64,000 nucleotides of DNA, from the IMG/VR virus record IMGVR_UViG_3300032523_001141, positions 1 through 64,000 of that record; one strand, given 5' to 3'. The notes under the pieces were generated by a model. It was given only the letters and a program-made list of their open reading frames with translations. It had not been told where the DNA came from and did not search any database. Of the stretch, positions 1 to 7,138 are shown piece after piece (the first letter of the stretch is position 1; every line of letters starts with the position of its first letter). This DNA is from a virus. The position numbers and the translations under genes are program-made.

Positions 1-124
1 GTAGGACTAGTCGCGCGACTATCGGCCACTCGTCCCTAGAGTTTCTCCACCAGTCTTTCATATCCGCAGGCATCTCCGACGATAGTTCCGCGTCGTACGC
101 TATCAGTCGGTCAGCGTCGGTCAT
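1..124 (-). CDS. hypothetical protein, C-terminus cut by window edge
   Basis: An ATG at 124 opens a frame that stays open for 41 codons to the window edge. It overlaps the TGA of the upstream gene as ATGA, the coupling seen throughout this phage. The peptide begins MTDADRLIAYDAEL and contains a Trp-rich DWWRNSRDEWP stretch. I recognise it only as a type of small phage protein without known function. The true length is unknown because the stop lies outside the window. Confidence 0.6.
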   Translation of the reverse strand, partial: MTDADRLIAYDAELSSEMPADMKDWWRNSRDEWPIVARLVL

Positions 125-399
125 TTTGTTCTCTCCAGCAGTCCGCGCAGCGTGGCGGCCCATGCCCACGCCCCGCGCCCGTGTTCGGCTGCAATCGCAC
201 CGGCAATCGCCTCCCGCTCCTCGTCGGTGAGCGTGGCATCCATCGTCACAATCACGTTGCCGTTGCACACCGAGAGCGTGGCGTCTTGGTCAGCGAGGCG
301 GCGGATGGCTTCCTTGAGCCGATCAATTTCGGCCCGTTGATCCTGCATAATATGATCGGCTTGCTTGAAGTCTCTTATTACTTTAATTGGATCGATCAT
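121..399 (-). CDS. small phage protein with ATLRGLLER-type C-terminus
   Basis: 92 residues. Residues 1-37 form a charged helix (QADHIMQDQRAEIDRLKEAI) likely to be a coiled coil. The middle holds a short beta stretch (NGNVIVTM), then LTDEEREAI, and the protein ends in AATLRGLLERTK. The LTDEER...TLRGLLER signature is one I associate with small proteins common in planctomycete genomes and their phages, which is one clue to the host. The function is unknown. The start overlaps the stop of the MazG-like gene (ATGA at 396-399), and its own TGA overlaps the next start, so it sits in a coupled operon. Confidence 0.7.
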   Translation of the reverse strand: MIDPIKVIRDFKQADHIMQDQRAEIDRLKEAIRRLADQDATLSVCNGNVIVTMDATLTDEEREAIAGAIAAEHGRGAWAWAATLRGLLERTK

Positions 400-707
400 G
401 CTGTCTCCTTCACAAAAATACCTTCTGGGGTTAACGTGCCTTTTCTATCTTTGATCTCGTCGTACGCGCGGGCTAAACATCTTTTTATGCTCGTGCCCTG
501 CAATTCGCAGTACAGGATTAACGTAACGAGCACGTCGCCAACGCCATCCATAATGCCGTCGTCGTCGTTTTTAAGCGTGGCGTCGGCTAACTCGCCCAAC
601 TCCGACATTGTCTTCATGAGTTGCGCTGTCGGATTGCTGTTGGGGATGATCTTCCGGTCCATCGCCCACGTCAATACTTTTTCTTCCAGTTCGTGAAACT
701 TCATCAT
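396..707 (-). CDS. MazG-like nucleotide pyrophosphohydrolase
   Basis: 103 residues, the size of a single MazG domain. The all-alpha NTP pyrophosphohydrolase signature is visible: SELGELADA with E36 and E39, followed by DGVGDVLVTL with D54 and D58. These are the acidic residues that bind Mg2+ in the MazG/dUTPase-like superfamily. Members hydrolyse (d)NTPs to (d)NMP and PPi; phage copies are thought to adjust nucleotide pools or lower host (p)ppGpp. Start chosen at MMKF with GGGAG just upstream. A leader of about 75 bases with short inverted repeats separates it from the epimerase gene. The substrate cannot be read from the sequence. Confidence 0.8.
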   Translation of the reverse strand: MMKFHELEEKVLTWAMDRKIIPNSNPTAQLMKTMSELGELADATLKNDDDGIMDGVGDVLVTLILYCELQGTSIKRCLARAYDEIKDRKGTLTPEGIFVKETA

Positions 708-782
708 CGCTCCCTGCGGTTAGTGTTACTGCTAACGACACAACCTATTGTCGTGTTGCTATTTTTGATTTTTTGCGCCACA

Positions 783-1742
783 TTATCGGCCGGCGGGGCA
801 AAAAGATTCTCGGTAGTTAGCTACGCCACGCTCAACAGAGTTAAAATTTAGCGCGTATCCGGCTCGCCGAAGTCTCGTCAGATCAGCTTGCGTGAATGGC
901 TGGTATCCTGCGCGTAATTCGTCAGGAAATTTGCGAATAATGATATCCGACTCTTTAGCGCCTGCCAGCTCAGCGATCCGCCTAAACGTCGTGGCTTGCC
1001 CGGTACCTACATTGTAGATCCCGCTCTTCGCGGCAAACTGTGCAAAATGTAAGGTTACGTCAACTACGTTATTTACGTGCACGAAATCTCTTGCTGCGGC
1101 CTCGCCATCCTCAAAAATAGTGACCGGTTCGCCATTGGCCAAGCTGCGCAGGCACTGGTACGGGAAACTCGCCATACGCCCTTTCAGCTCTTCTCCGGGG
1201 CCGTAGACGTTGAAGTAGCGCAGACCCACTACTGGCGCCATTCGCCGAGACGTGCCCTCTGAGTCGTCGTACAGGCTTATGTTGGCCGTATGGCGGACGT
1301 AGTTGTCGAACATAAGCTTTGACGCCGCGTAAGGCGACTCAGGCTTCTCGAACTCGGGAGTTTCTTGAAAGCTGCATTTTGCTTGCCGGCCGTATACGCT
1401 GGCTGAACTAGCGTAGACCATTCGGCAGCCGTGTTCAATTGATAACTCGAGCATGTCTTTTGAGAAGGTGAAATTTTGCTCGGCAAGAATCCGGCCGTTT
1501 GTAAACAACGTGTCGGAAATAGCTCCAAGATGGATTATGTTAGTGATGCTTTTTAGCGCTCGGCCCTTACGCCCAAACTCGCGAAAGTCAAAATAGTCGG
1601 CAAAACGGTATTGCGCTAATTTGGGCAATTTCCGGCCGTCTGACAGGTCATCTACAACAATGATATTATAGAAGCCTTTGTAGTTCAGCCGCGCAAGAAC
1701 CTGCGAACCAATAAACCCAACTCCGCCTGTAAGAATTAACAT
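783..1742 (-). CDS. hldD: ADP-L-glycero-D-manno-heptose 6-epimerase-like NAD(P) epimerase
   Basis: 319 residues, close to the length of bacterial HldD/RfaD. It is an extended short-chain dehydrogenase: TGGVGFIG at residues 5-12 is the NAD(P)-binding glycine motif, and Y138-x3-K142 is the catalytic pair in PYAASK. The match to HldD goes beyond the fold: VVDDLSDG, RYFNVYGPGE, RDFVHVNNVVDV and especially GYQPFTQADLTRLRRAGY near the C-terminus correspond closely to the E. coli enzyme. HldD converts ADP-D-glycero- to ADP-L-glycero-manno-heptose for LPS core or other glycans. No other heptose gene is in the window. A strong terminator lies just upstream and AGAAGGAT precedes the start. Confidence 0.85.
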   Translation of the reverse strand: MLILTGGVGFIGSQVLARLNYKGFYNIIVVDDLSDGRKLPKLAQYRFADYFDFREFGRKGRALKSITNIIHLGAISDTLFTNGRILAEQNFTFSKDMLELSIEHGCRMVYASSASVYGRQAKCSFQETPEFEKPESPYAASKLMFDNYVRHTANISLYDDSEGTSRRMAPVVGLRYFNVYGPGEELKGRMASFPYQCLRSLANGEPVTIFEDGEAAARDFVHVNNVVDVTLHFAQFAAKSGIYNVGTGQATTFRRIAELAGAKESDIIIRKFPDELRAGYQPFTQADLTRLRRAGYALNFNSVERGVANYRESFCPAGR

Positions 1743-1758
1743 TGCTATCCTTCTGTGT

Positions 1759-1801
1759 AAAAAGAAACCCGGGCGGCAGCATTATTACTACCGCCCGGGC
1801 T
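1759..1801 (-). terminator. intrinsic terminator after the ParB-like gene
   Basis: Perfect 9-bp GC stem (CCCGGGCGG 1768-1776 with CCGCCCGGG 1791-1799), 14-base loop, followed on the minus strand by TTTCTTTTT. It ends the 1819-3177 transcript and sits just before the hldD ribosome binding site. Confidence 0.85.
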
Positions 1802-1818
1802 TTTAACTGGTCAACGAA

Positions 1819-3177
1819 TTAGCGCGTGATCGGCTTAATGTGCTGCTTTTGCCACGCTGAAAAACATGGTTTCTTAGCATCAGAAAGCTTGCGCTGGCGA
1901 TCAGCAATAAAATTGTTGCGTTTAGTGGCGTCTTCAATAAGTGGCGCAGCATGCATAAGTTCGCGCAGCTGTGCTGGGCACTTTGACCAGCACCCGCCCC
2001 GTGTCTTTGGCTCGGGTACGTGAAGCTTGTATATCCGAACCATAGCTGCGGCCATTGCCATAAACCGAAAATTTTCGTCTCTGCCTAACGAACCTGCGTC
2101 GGGTATGTACAGCGGAATTGTTTCTTTGCTTATAGTTTTAACGGCGGCTTCTAACGACGACATAAAAGTAACAAGCGACAGCATATGCCGGATACCAGCA
2201 TCATGCGCAAATCCTGGCGTTTCCATACGATCTATGAAAACGCATAACCCGCCAAGTACGGCTCCTTGTATTGCTTTTTTATTTTTATACACACCAGCAA
2301 GTTCTGAATCGCCCAACAAACTAAGGGCGCGACCCACAACCTCCAAGCCTACAAATTTGTAAATCAAATTTTCAATAGTGGCGCCATTGTGGATGTCATT
2401 CCAGCTTTTAGCGTTTGGCTCGCAATTAGCGTTAAAACCGTGTTTAGCTGCTAATTTAATTACTGTCTGCGCTCGCGGATCTAGCGCGCCGGCTACTGCT
2501 CGCGGCCGCCATTGGCAGCTGGACCTAACTACTTTTCGCAATTTTGGATCATTTTGTGAACTAAACATTTGCGCAACTTCCGCCATAGTGTTTACTGCAG
2601 TGACGCCGCACTGCAGTTTAAACACGTCAAATTTAACTTGTTTTAAAAGTTCTGGCTTGTCTCTGTAGTAAAGCTCTAGCTTAGCCGTGCGGCGATGCCA
2701 CGCGTCTGCAATAAGAAACCTTACGTCCACAATGTTGCCAAATTTATCCAACACCGGCAACGCCGCAACGCGAGGAATAGCGTACATATTGTCTCTAAAG
2801 TTACCAACAATATTAGCTACATTGTTAAGACTGCATCGCGGATTATCGCGCCCTACTTCCGGACAAAAATCGAGCATGTTCCATGGAATAGCCATACTAA
2901 TTGAACTGCAATCTTCGTTCGCTTTTTTGGCGGCCTGATGCGTCCGAACAAGCTCGTTGTAAAACTTAATTTTTGCTTGCGCTGTTGCACGCAAATTGTC
3001 GGGCACTTCTTCTAATACCTCTGGGTACAGCGCGTTAAACACTACCACTCTGCCCTCAAAATTTGGCGACCGCATTATGCCGCGTAGCGTTCTTGGTTTT
3101 GCCACAACTGGCGCTGCTACTTTTTCTGCTGCGCGTTTCTTTGCGCCCTTACCTTGCGGATGCTCCGAACGAGCCAT
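1819..3177 (-). CDS. ParB/sulfiredoxin-like fold protein
   Basis: 452 residues. The first 30 residues are basic and Lys/Ala-rich. Residues about 125-170 hold a ParB-like core: a strand-turn of the type VLDKFGNIVDVRFLIADAWHRRTAK, in which ADAWHRR stands where ParB-like nucleases and DGQHR proteins have DGQHRR. The rest is alpha helical and includes YKFVGLEVVGRAL and a Cys-containing C-terminal part. The fold suggests nucleic-acid binding, nuclease or regulatory activity, but the canonical DGQHR residues are partly replaced. It is a single-gene transcription unit bounded by terminators at both ends. AAAGGACT precedes the ATG. The assignment is by motif only. Confidence 0.6.
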   Translation of the reverse strand: MARSEHPQGKGAKKRAAEKVAAPVVAKPRTLRGIMRSPNFEGRVVVFNALYPEVLEEVPDNLRATAQAKIKFYNELVRTHQAAKKANEDCSSISMAIPWNMLDFCPEVGRDNPRCSLNNVANIVGNFRDNMYAIPRVAALPVLDKFGNIVDVRFLIADAWHRRTAKLELYYRDKPELLKQVKFDVFKLQCGVTAVNTMAEVAQMFSSQNDPKLRKVVRSSCQWRPRAVAGALDPRAQTVIKLAAKHGFNANCEPNAKSWNDIHNGATIENLIYKFVGLEVVGRALSLLGDSELAGVYKNKKAIQGAVLGGLCVFIDRMETPGFAHDAGIRHMLSLVTFMSSLEAAVKTISKETIPLYIPDAGSLGRDENFRFMAMAAAMVRIYKLHVPEPKTRGGCWSKCPAQLRELMHAAPLIEDATKRNNFIADRQRKLSDAKKPCFSAWQKQHIKPITR

Positions 3178-3213
3178 AGTTCAGTCCTTTGTGAAAGAGT
3201 CAGTCAAACTAAA

Positions 3214-3243
3214 GGGGAGGGCGGCGCTGTTGCCGCCCTCCCC
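3214..3243 (-). terminator. GC-rich hairpin, probable terminator
   Basis: GGGGAGGGCGGC (3214-3225) pairs perfectly with GCCGCCCTCCCC (3232-3243) around a 6-base loop. On the minus strand it follows the 3250-3594 stop and is trailed by TTTAGTTT, a weak U-tract. Confidence 0.7.
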
Positions 3244-3249
3244 AACAAG

Positions 3250-3594
3250 TCAATTAGCTGAAAACTCAGGAATGCCGCTTTTTGTGTCTTGGGGCGACTC
3301 GCGGTCTGGGATTTCAACTTCGGGCAGTAAATCAAACATTCCCATTTCGACATCTACAAACACGTAGTCGAACGGGCCTGTTAGAGACTTTCCGACCATG
3401 ATCCGGCACCGCATATGCGGAGCAACGGGCTGGCCGGCTGCATGTTCGTGAATCATGCAAAACGTTACAGGGAATTTCATTTCGTCAGGCAGGCTGTCTA
3501 CGAAGTCTTCTTCAATTGCGCGATTGTAGTTATTACGCAACGCGCGTTTATTAATGGCCTTCAAGATAGCCTTGTCGCAGAACTTGACTTTCAT
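3250..3594 (-). CDS. hypothetical phage protein
   Basis: 114 residues, not recognised. A basic N-terminal helix (residues 1-25) precedes a mixed alpha/beta body with FPVTFCMIHEHAAGQPVAPHMRC and an acidic C-terminus (VDVEMGMFDLLPEVEIPD). There is no signal peptide or membrane segment. It is followed by a strong hairpin, so it is the last gene of its transcription unit. It starts 7 nt after the stop of the secreted-protein gene. Confidence 0.6.
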   Translation of the reverse strand: MKVKFCDKAILKAINKRALRNNYNRAIEEDFVDSLPDEMKFPVTFCMIHEHAAGQPVAPHMRCRIMVGKSLTGPFDYVFVDVEMGMFDLLPEVEIPDRESPQDTKSGIPEFSAN

Positions 3595-3601
3595 CTAAAC
3601 C

Positions 3602-3928
3602 TCAATGGTACCGGACACACGCAAACCAGCCACGCGCGCCTCGAGCCACTCCGATCTCCCGGGGCTTACGCTGACCCCAGAAGCAGCAACTCCGAATAGC
3701 GGCGGCGGCACTTGCGGTGCTGTAGCCTACGCCTTCGTATCCGGAATTCCCGCCAAAATGCCGACACGAGCCACACTGGGCCTGTGTCTCCGCGACGCCC
3801 TGTGCGGACGCCGTATCGGCGCTCGTGGGTGCGCTTGAGGTGTAAGTGTATGAACGCCGAGGCCCGCGGGCTTCAGCAAACGAACCAACCACAAGCACAA
3901 GACCCAGAGCAAAAACAAAAGAACGCAT
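3602..3928 (-). CDS. small secreted protein, planctomycete-like
   Basis: Start placed at the ATG at 3928, preceded by GGAGGATACG; an upstream in-frame codon exists but lacks a good site. The product is 108 residues. Residues 1-20 (MRSFVFALGLVLVVGSFAEA) form a signal peptide with an AEA cleavage site. The mature part has CGSCRHFGG, YEGVGYSTAS, then AIRSCCFWGQR and EIGVARGARGWFACVRY. I associate this Cys/GYEGVG/ARG-WFA pattern with small secreted proteins of Planctomycetota, which suggests a gene taken from or tuned to such a host. Its role is unknown. Confidence 0.7.
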   Translation of the reverse strand: MRSFVFALGLVLVVGSFAEARGPRRSYTYTSSAPTSADTASAQGVAETQAQCGSCRHFGGNSGYEGVGYSTASAAAAIRSCCFWGQRKPREIGVARGARGWFACVRYH

Positions 3929-3957
3929 CGTATCCTCCGTGAAAAACAAAATATCCG

Positions 3958-4266
3958 TCAATCGAACACAGCGCGTAATAGACGATCTATTACGCGCAAC
4001 ACACCGTCCCGAACGTCGTCAGTGAGCGATAAACCGGGCACGATAAACGCCAATTTACCTTCAATGCTTTCGCGGTCGTTACCGCTATTTACGCAATTAA
4101 TAATTGCTTTATTTAGGCTGTCTACGGTTTCTGCCGGCGTGTCTGCTGGCAGCCCCCAATTGTCGTGGTCGAGTTCGCACCGAAATACCCACGGGCGTTT
4201 TTGTACTTCAAATTTGCGGTCAAATCGTTGCCTGCTAGCTCCGTTGCAGTACCCGCTTTTTGGCAT
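3958..4266 (-). CDS. hypothetical protein
   Basis: 102 residues, not recognised. A basic N-terminus (PKSGYCNGASRQRFDRKF) is followed by a mixed central part (WVFRCELDHDNWGLP) and helices that end RVIDRLLRAVFD. It overlaps the upstream DUF6915-like gene by 32 nt, so translation is probably coupled. Confidence 0.55.
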   Translation of the reverse strand: MPKSGYCNGASRQRFDRKFEVQKRPWVFRCELDHDNWGLPADTPAETVDSLNKAIINCVNSGNDRESIEGKLAFIVPGLSLTDDVRDGVLRVIDRLLRAVFD

Positions 4267-4630
4267 GTTCTGCCTTTGTCTCTTTCGCTAGTTCCTTCTC
4301 GAGGTTTTTTTGACTGCCAAGCATCCAAGATTCCGGCCGAATATTCAAGAGCCAATCGGCCACTGTCGGTATTCTGCCGAGATCTTCGTTTACGTGCTGC
4401 TCGCCGACGTACCGAACCGGAACTACGCGGCCGGCCGAATTGGTTATGGTGCTGCCAAAAATCTTTTCAGCCATGAATATGCCTTCAGCGTGGTGCCGTA
4501 GCGCCCGGTGCCGAAAGTCAGCCACATGCGACTTAGACTCGTCAAACCAGTCGTGAATGGCTTGGTAGTCTTTGGGTTTGCCGCCCCATTTCTTGACGCT
4601 TGAAAGCGCGTGGTGGTAGGGGTGGGCCAT
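4235..4630 (-). CDS. DUF6915-like phage protein
   Basis: 131 residues. The N-terminal two thirds (MAHPYHHALSSVKKWGG, then IHDWFDESKSHVADFRHRALRHHAEGIF) matches my memory of the DUF6915 family, a conserved small protein of phages and bacteria rich in His with an unknown role. The C-terminal tail from about residue 105 is a charged helix (KNLEKELAKETKAEHAKKR). The closely packed His and Asp residues could bind a metal, but nothing shows this directly. It overlaps the next upstream stop by one base (TAATG). Confidence 0.7.
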   Translation of the reverse strand: MAHPYHHALSSVKKWGGKPKDYQAIHDWFDESKSHVADFRHRALRHHAEGIFMAEKIFGSTITNSAGRVVPVRYVGEQHVNEDLGRIPTVADWLLNIRPESWMLGSQKNLEKELAKETKAEHAKKRVLQRS

Positions 4631-4923
4631 TATCGTGTCTCTTGATCTGCTAACACGGGTTTATCGTTGTCAACAGTGTGCCAACAAATATTATCGACTA
4701 AAAGTCCGTGAATTTTTAAAAAATACTTTAGTTGATCTTCGACACCGTCTGCGCGCACAGGTTTTTTGGTTTCGTCACAAAAGTTGTCGGCAAAACACGT
4801 AACAGCAATATGATAATAACCGAGATGATTTTTTGACGGCGCTATTTCTATTGCAAAGTCTTCTCCATACGCTATCGCTACGCCGCGCAATATTTTTTTG
4901 CCGTCTAGTTCTGGTATTGGCAT
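4630..4923 (-). CDS. hypothetical protein
   Basis: 97 residues, unrecognised. Beta-rich sequence with IAYGEDFAIEIAPS and YYHIAVTCF, then a basic helix and an acidic C-terminus. The stop shares a base with the following start (TAATG) and it begins one base after the preceding stop, so it belongs to a tightly packed operon with 4235-4630 and 4925-5134. Confidence 0.6.
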   Translation of the reverse strand: MPIPELDGKKILRGVAIAYGEDFAIEIAPSKNHLGYYHIAVTCFADNFCDETKKPVRADGVEDQLKYFLKIHGLLVDNICWHTVDNDKPVLADQETR

Positions 4924-4924
4924 G

Positions 4925-5134
4925 TTACTCGCTCATGTAAAGGTTAAGAGTCATAGCAAGAGCTTCTTGCGTTGCCGACCAATCGTGCGCGTGCTCTACC
5001 GTGTCAGCAGCTTGCTCCCACGCTTCGTCGTCGGCACGGTCAAACATGTCGGCCTGCCACCACGCTACGATAATGCTTTTTACGCCAGCGGCTTTTTCTG
5101 CCTTCAACAGTTCGATGGCTTCGTCTACGGTCAT
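4925..5134 (-). CDS. hypothetical protein, 69 aa
   Basis: Short, helical and acidic protein (VDEAIELLKAEKAAGVKSIIVAWWQADMF, then ADDEAWEQAADTVEHAHDW). The alternation of a helix, a GVKSIIVAWW strand and a second helix suggests a small alpha/beta fold. Not recognised. Directly followed by 4630-4923. Confidence 0.6.
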   Translation of the reverse strand: MTVDEAIELLKAEKAAGVKSIIVAWWQADMFDRADDEAWEQAADTVEHAHDWSATQEALAMTLNLYMSE

Positions 5135-5212
5135 TTGTAGTCAACCTTACGAGGATGGGATTGGTAATCTGTCTTCTAGCCTGCGTAGTTCTAAACCAGC
5201 ACGCATTTGCTA

Positions 5213-5704
5213 TTAAAGCTCATACTCGTATTCAGAATGTTCAGTGTCCACAATGTTCTGCTCGTGCTCAACCGTTATTTTTTTCTTTGGAATAACTATG
5301 CGCACGACGCCGTAACCGCCTTCGTTGGTTTCAAAGCCGCCGGGAAGCAAACGCCAGACAGAATTGTGTAGTGACTTGGTTAAATCGTCTGGTACAGTCC
5401 CGTCAAATCTTTCACCAAGCGCGGTTCTATAGTCAATGTCCTCAATGTCTCCCGAGTCGCCGCTGCCGCTATATTCTATTTGCACGCTGTACACGCCTAG
5501 CAAAAATAGCTCTGGGCATATTTTTGCAATTTCTTTTTTGGCGTTATCTGCTGCAATCTCTATTCGTTTTTTGTAGTTTTTGAAAACTTCGTCAATATCT
5601 AATGACACAACAGTGTGAACCGGCGCTACAAAAGCCTTTACTTTTTTAACGGCTTTCTTTGTCTTTTTCTTAGAAGCTTTTTTAGCTGTTTTCTTTTTTG
5701 CCAT
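5213..5704 (-). CDS. DUF6878-like protein with Lys-rich tail
   Basis: 163 residues. Residues 1-25 are almost pure Lys/Ala (AKKKTAKKASKKKTKKAVKK), resembling histone-H1-like tails and likely to bind nucleic acid. The body carries YSGSGDSGDIEDI, then GGFETNEGGYGVVRI and a C-terminal EYEYEL. The order of GSGDSG, GFETNEGGYG and the terminal H/Y-E-Y motif matches my memory of the DUF6878 family, whose function is unknown. The combination with a Lys-rich extension is unusual. It is followed by 78 bases without a gene. Confidence 0.65.
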   Translation of the reverse strand: MAKKKTAKKASKKKTKKAVKKVKAFVAPVHTVVSLDIDEVFKNYKKRIEIAADNAKKEIAKICPELFLLGVYSVQIEYSGSGDSGDIEDIDYRTALGERFDGTVPDDLTKSLHNSVWRLLPGGFETNEGGYGVVRIVIPKKKITVEHEQNIVDTEHSEYEYEL

Positions 5705-5717
5705 AGTTATAGTCTTG

Positions 5718-6242
5718 TTAATAGGAAGCGTAGACAGTGCACGGTTTGCCGGTCTTAGCTTCTTTTAGTTCTGCTAACGTTACAAAATCACGAAAAGACT
5801 GAATGACAGCGTTCACATGTTCGTCGCCTCCTTCAGGATAGAGCCGTTCGCAGCGTTCTATCACAGCTTCTTCTACTGTCATTGGCGCAGTGCTGCCCGA
5901 CGCAATAAATTTTGGCGTAACTGCGTTTTGGCCTGTTTTTTCGCACATTTCTGTAAAAAGCGAGATTAACATCATTGACATGTTGTGCCCGCCGTCGCAG
6001 TTCATAGCCGGCTCTGTGACGTGTGTAAGCCGTTCTCGCATAAGGGCTGCTGGGATCTGCGCCTGACAGTCCTCAGCCTCGAACGCTTCCCGCACTAGAA
6101 TTTTGGTGGCGTAGGGCCCGCCGTGATACGCCTCGCGCAGATAGCCTGCGGCCCCGCTGGTCGTAGAAAACCCGCAGTCAGTTTGCTTCTTCTTGTCTTT
6201 TTTAGACTGTCTCTTCCACTTAAGATAGATATCAATTCCCAT
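5718..6242 (-). CDS. conserved phage protein (MGIDIYLKW family)
   Basis: Start set at ATG 6242 (MGIDIYLKWKRQ) with AAAGGGAA upstream; the frame runs further 5' but into a terminator hairpin. 174 residues. The pattern GYLREAYHGGPYATKILVREAFEAE is one I know from phage and bacterial hypothetical proteins of unknown role. The remainder is helical with CDGGHNMSMMLISLF and a C-terminal helix. It lies immediately downstream of a terminator hairpin, so it may be driven by a promoter inside or before that hairpin. Confidence 0.65.
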   Translation of the reverse strand: MGIDIYLKWKRQSKKDKKKQTDCGFSTTSGAAGYLREAYHGGPYATKILVREAFEAEDCQAQIPAALMRERLTHVTEPAMNCDGGHNMSMMLISLFTEMCEKTGQNAVTPKFIASGSTAPMTVEEAVIERCERLYPEGGDEHVNAVIQSFRDFVTLAELKEAKTGKPCTVYASY

Positions 6243-6255
6243 GATTCCCTTTCTG

Positions 6256-6297
6256 CGTAAAAAGAAAGAGGGCGCCGGGTACAAACCCAGCGCCCTC
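6256..6297 (-). terminator. intrinsic terminator after the small secreted protein gene
   Basis: GAGGGCGC..GGG (6268-6279) pairs with CCC..GCGCCCTC (6286-6297) with one mismatch. On the minus strand it is followed by TTTCTTTTT. Its 3' flank (TTTCTTTTTACGCAGAA) is nearly identical to that of the terminator at 1759-1801. Confidence 0.85.
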
Positions 6298-6331
6298 CGT
6301 GGCGTCATTTCTTGCCCGCGTTAAACGGCGC

Positions 6332-6598
6332 TTACCGACGAACCGGCTTCACGACCGTCCGCGTAGTCTTTCGCACCACCTTGCCGCCAAAAAGGCGGTT
6401 ACGGCAGCTCTCAGACGACTGCGAATTGGCACTGTACAGCCGCGAGTTGCCGCACTGATCGCCGACGCAAATCAGCTGCGGACCGCTGCACGGGGCGGCA
6501 GCTGCTTCCTTGTTGACCAGCACGCTCTGTGGCTCCGAACCACCGAACGAAACACCGGCCGTCAGAACCACGAACGCAAACGTAAAAACAGAACGCAT
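6332..6598 (-). CDS. small secreted basic protein, planctomycete-like
   Basis: Start at ATG 6598 with GAGGACTTTACT upstream; 88 residues. Residues 1-18 (MRSVFTFAFVVLTAGVSF) are a signal peptide. The mature chain has three to four Cys (PCSGPQLICVGDQC, SCRN) and ends in a basic repeat (VVRKTTRTVVKPVRR). Arg/Val-rich tails of this type are frequent in small secreted proteins of Planctomycetota. Function unknown; it might act in the cell envelope of the infected cell. It forms a unit ending at the terminator 6256-6297. Confidence 0.65.
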   Translation of the reverse strand: MRSVFTFAFVVLTAGVSFGGSEPQSVLVNKEAAAAPCSGPQLICVGDQCGNSRLYSANSQSSESCRNRLFGGKVVRKTTRTVVKPVRR

Positions 6599-6657
6599 AG
6601 TAAAGTCCTCAAAAACCAAAAGAAACGTTGCTGACATATCCGTATGCCAGCAATTTG

Positions 6658-7050
6658 CTACTTAGCAGCGCTTTGGATAAAAGCTGTGCAAAATCCAAAG
6701 ATACCTTGTAGCTCCTCAACATAGGGCGCTCGGCCCCATTCTCTTTTGTACGTGCGCTCAATCTTTTGACGCGCTTGTTCCAGTAATTGCTTGTGAATTA
6801 GGTCTATCTCATCATCTAAGACAGGTTCGCCTAGGAACGCCCTGCGGACGGCGTCTTTATAGCTGGTGTCAGTGAGTCTATCAAGCAGTGTACTCACTAC
6901 CTTGTCCAGAATATCTGCAGGCTCATCGCCATTGTAGTAATTTTCTGGAGAATCTTTACCGGGCATGTGATTCTCTAGAACTGCGCCGTCACTACCGCGC
7001 GAAGACCAATTGATTCCGCCAGTTTCACCATCGATTCGCCACCAACCCAT
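6658..7050 (-). CDS. conserved hypothetical protein (MGWWRID family)
   Basis: 130 residues starting MGWWRIDGETGGINW, with AGAGGGAATT before the ATG. The N-terminal part with GWW-ID-GGI and ENYYNGDEPADIL, and a helical C-terminus with WGRAPYVEELQGIFGFC, resemble a hypothetical family I have seen in planctomycete genomes. No catalytic motif is evident. It is preceded by a strong hairpin (7101-7131) after the VWA gene. Confidence 0.65.
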   Translation of the reverse strand: MGWWRIDGETGGINWSSRGSDGAVLENHMPGKDSPENYYNGDEPADILDKVVSTLLDRLTDTSYKDAVRRAFLGEPVLDDEIDLIHKQLLEQARQKIERTYKREWGRAPYVEELQGIFGFCTAFIQSAAK

Positions 7051-7100
7051 AATTCCCTCTGCTAGTTTGCGTGTTTAACGTAGTTTACTCCTTGTGCGCA

Positions 7101-7131
7101 GCTTGGGAGGGCCAGAGCGACCCTCCCAAGC
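7101..7131 (-). terminator. GC-rich hairpin after the CobT-like gene
   Basis: CTTGGGAGGG (7102-7111) pairs perfectly with CCCTCCCAAG (7121-7130), extended by G7101-C7131. No U-tract follows on the minus strand, so it may be a transcript-end stabiliser or processing site rather than a classic terminator. Confidence 0.6.
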
Positions 7132-7138
7132 GTTTGAA

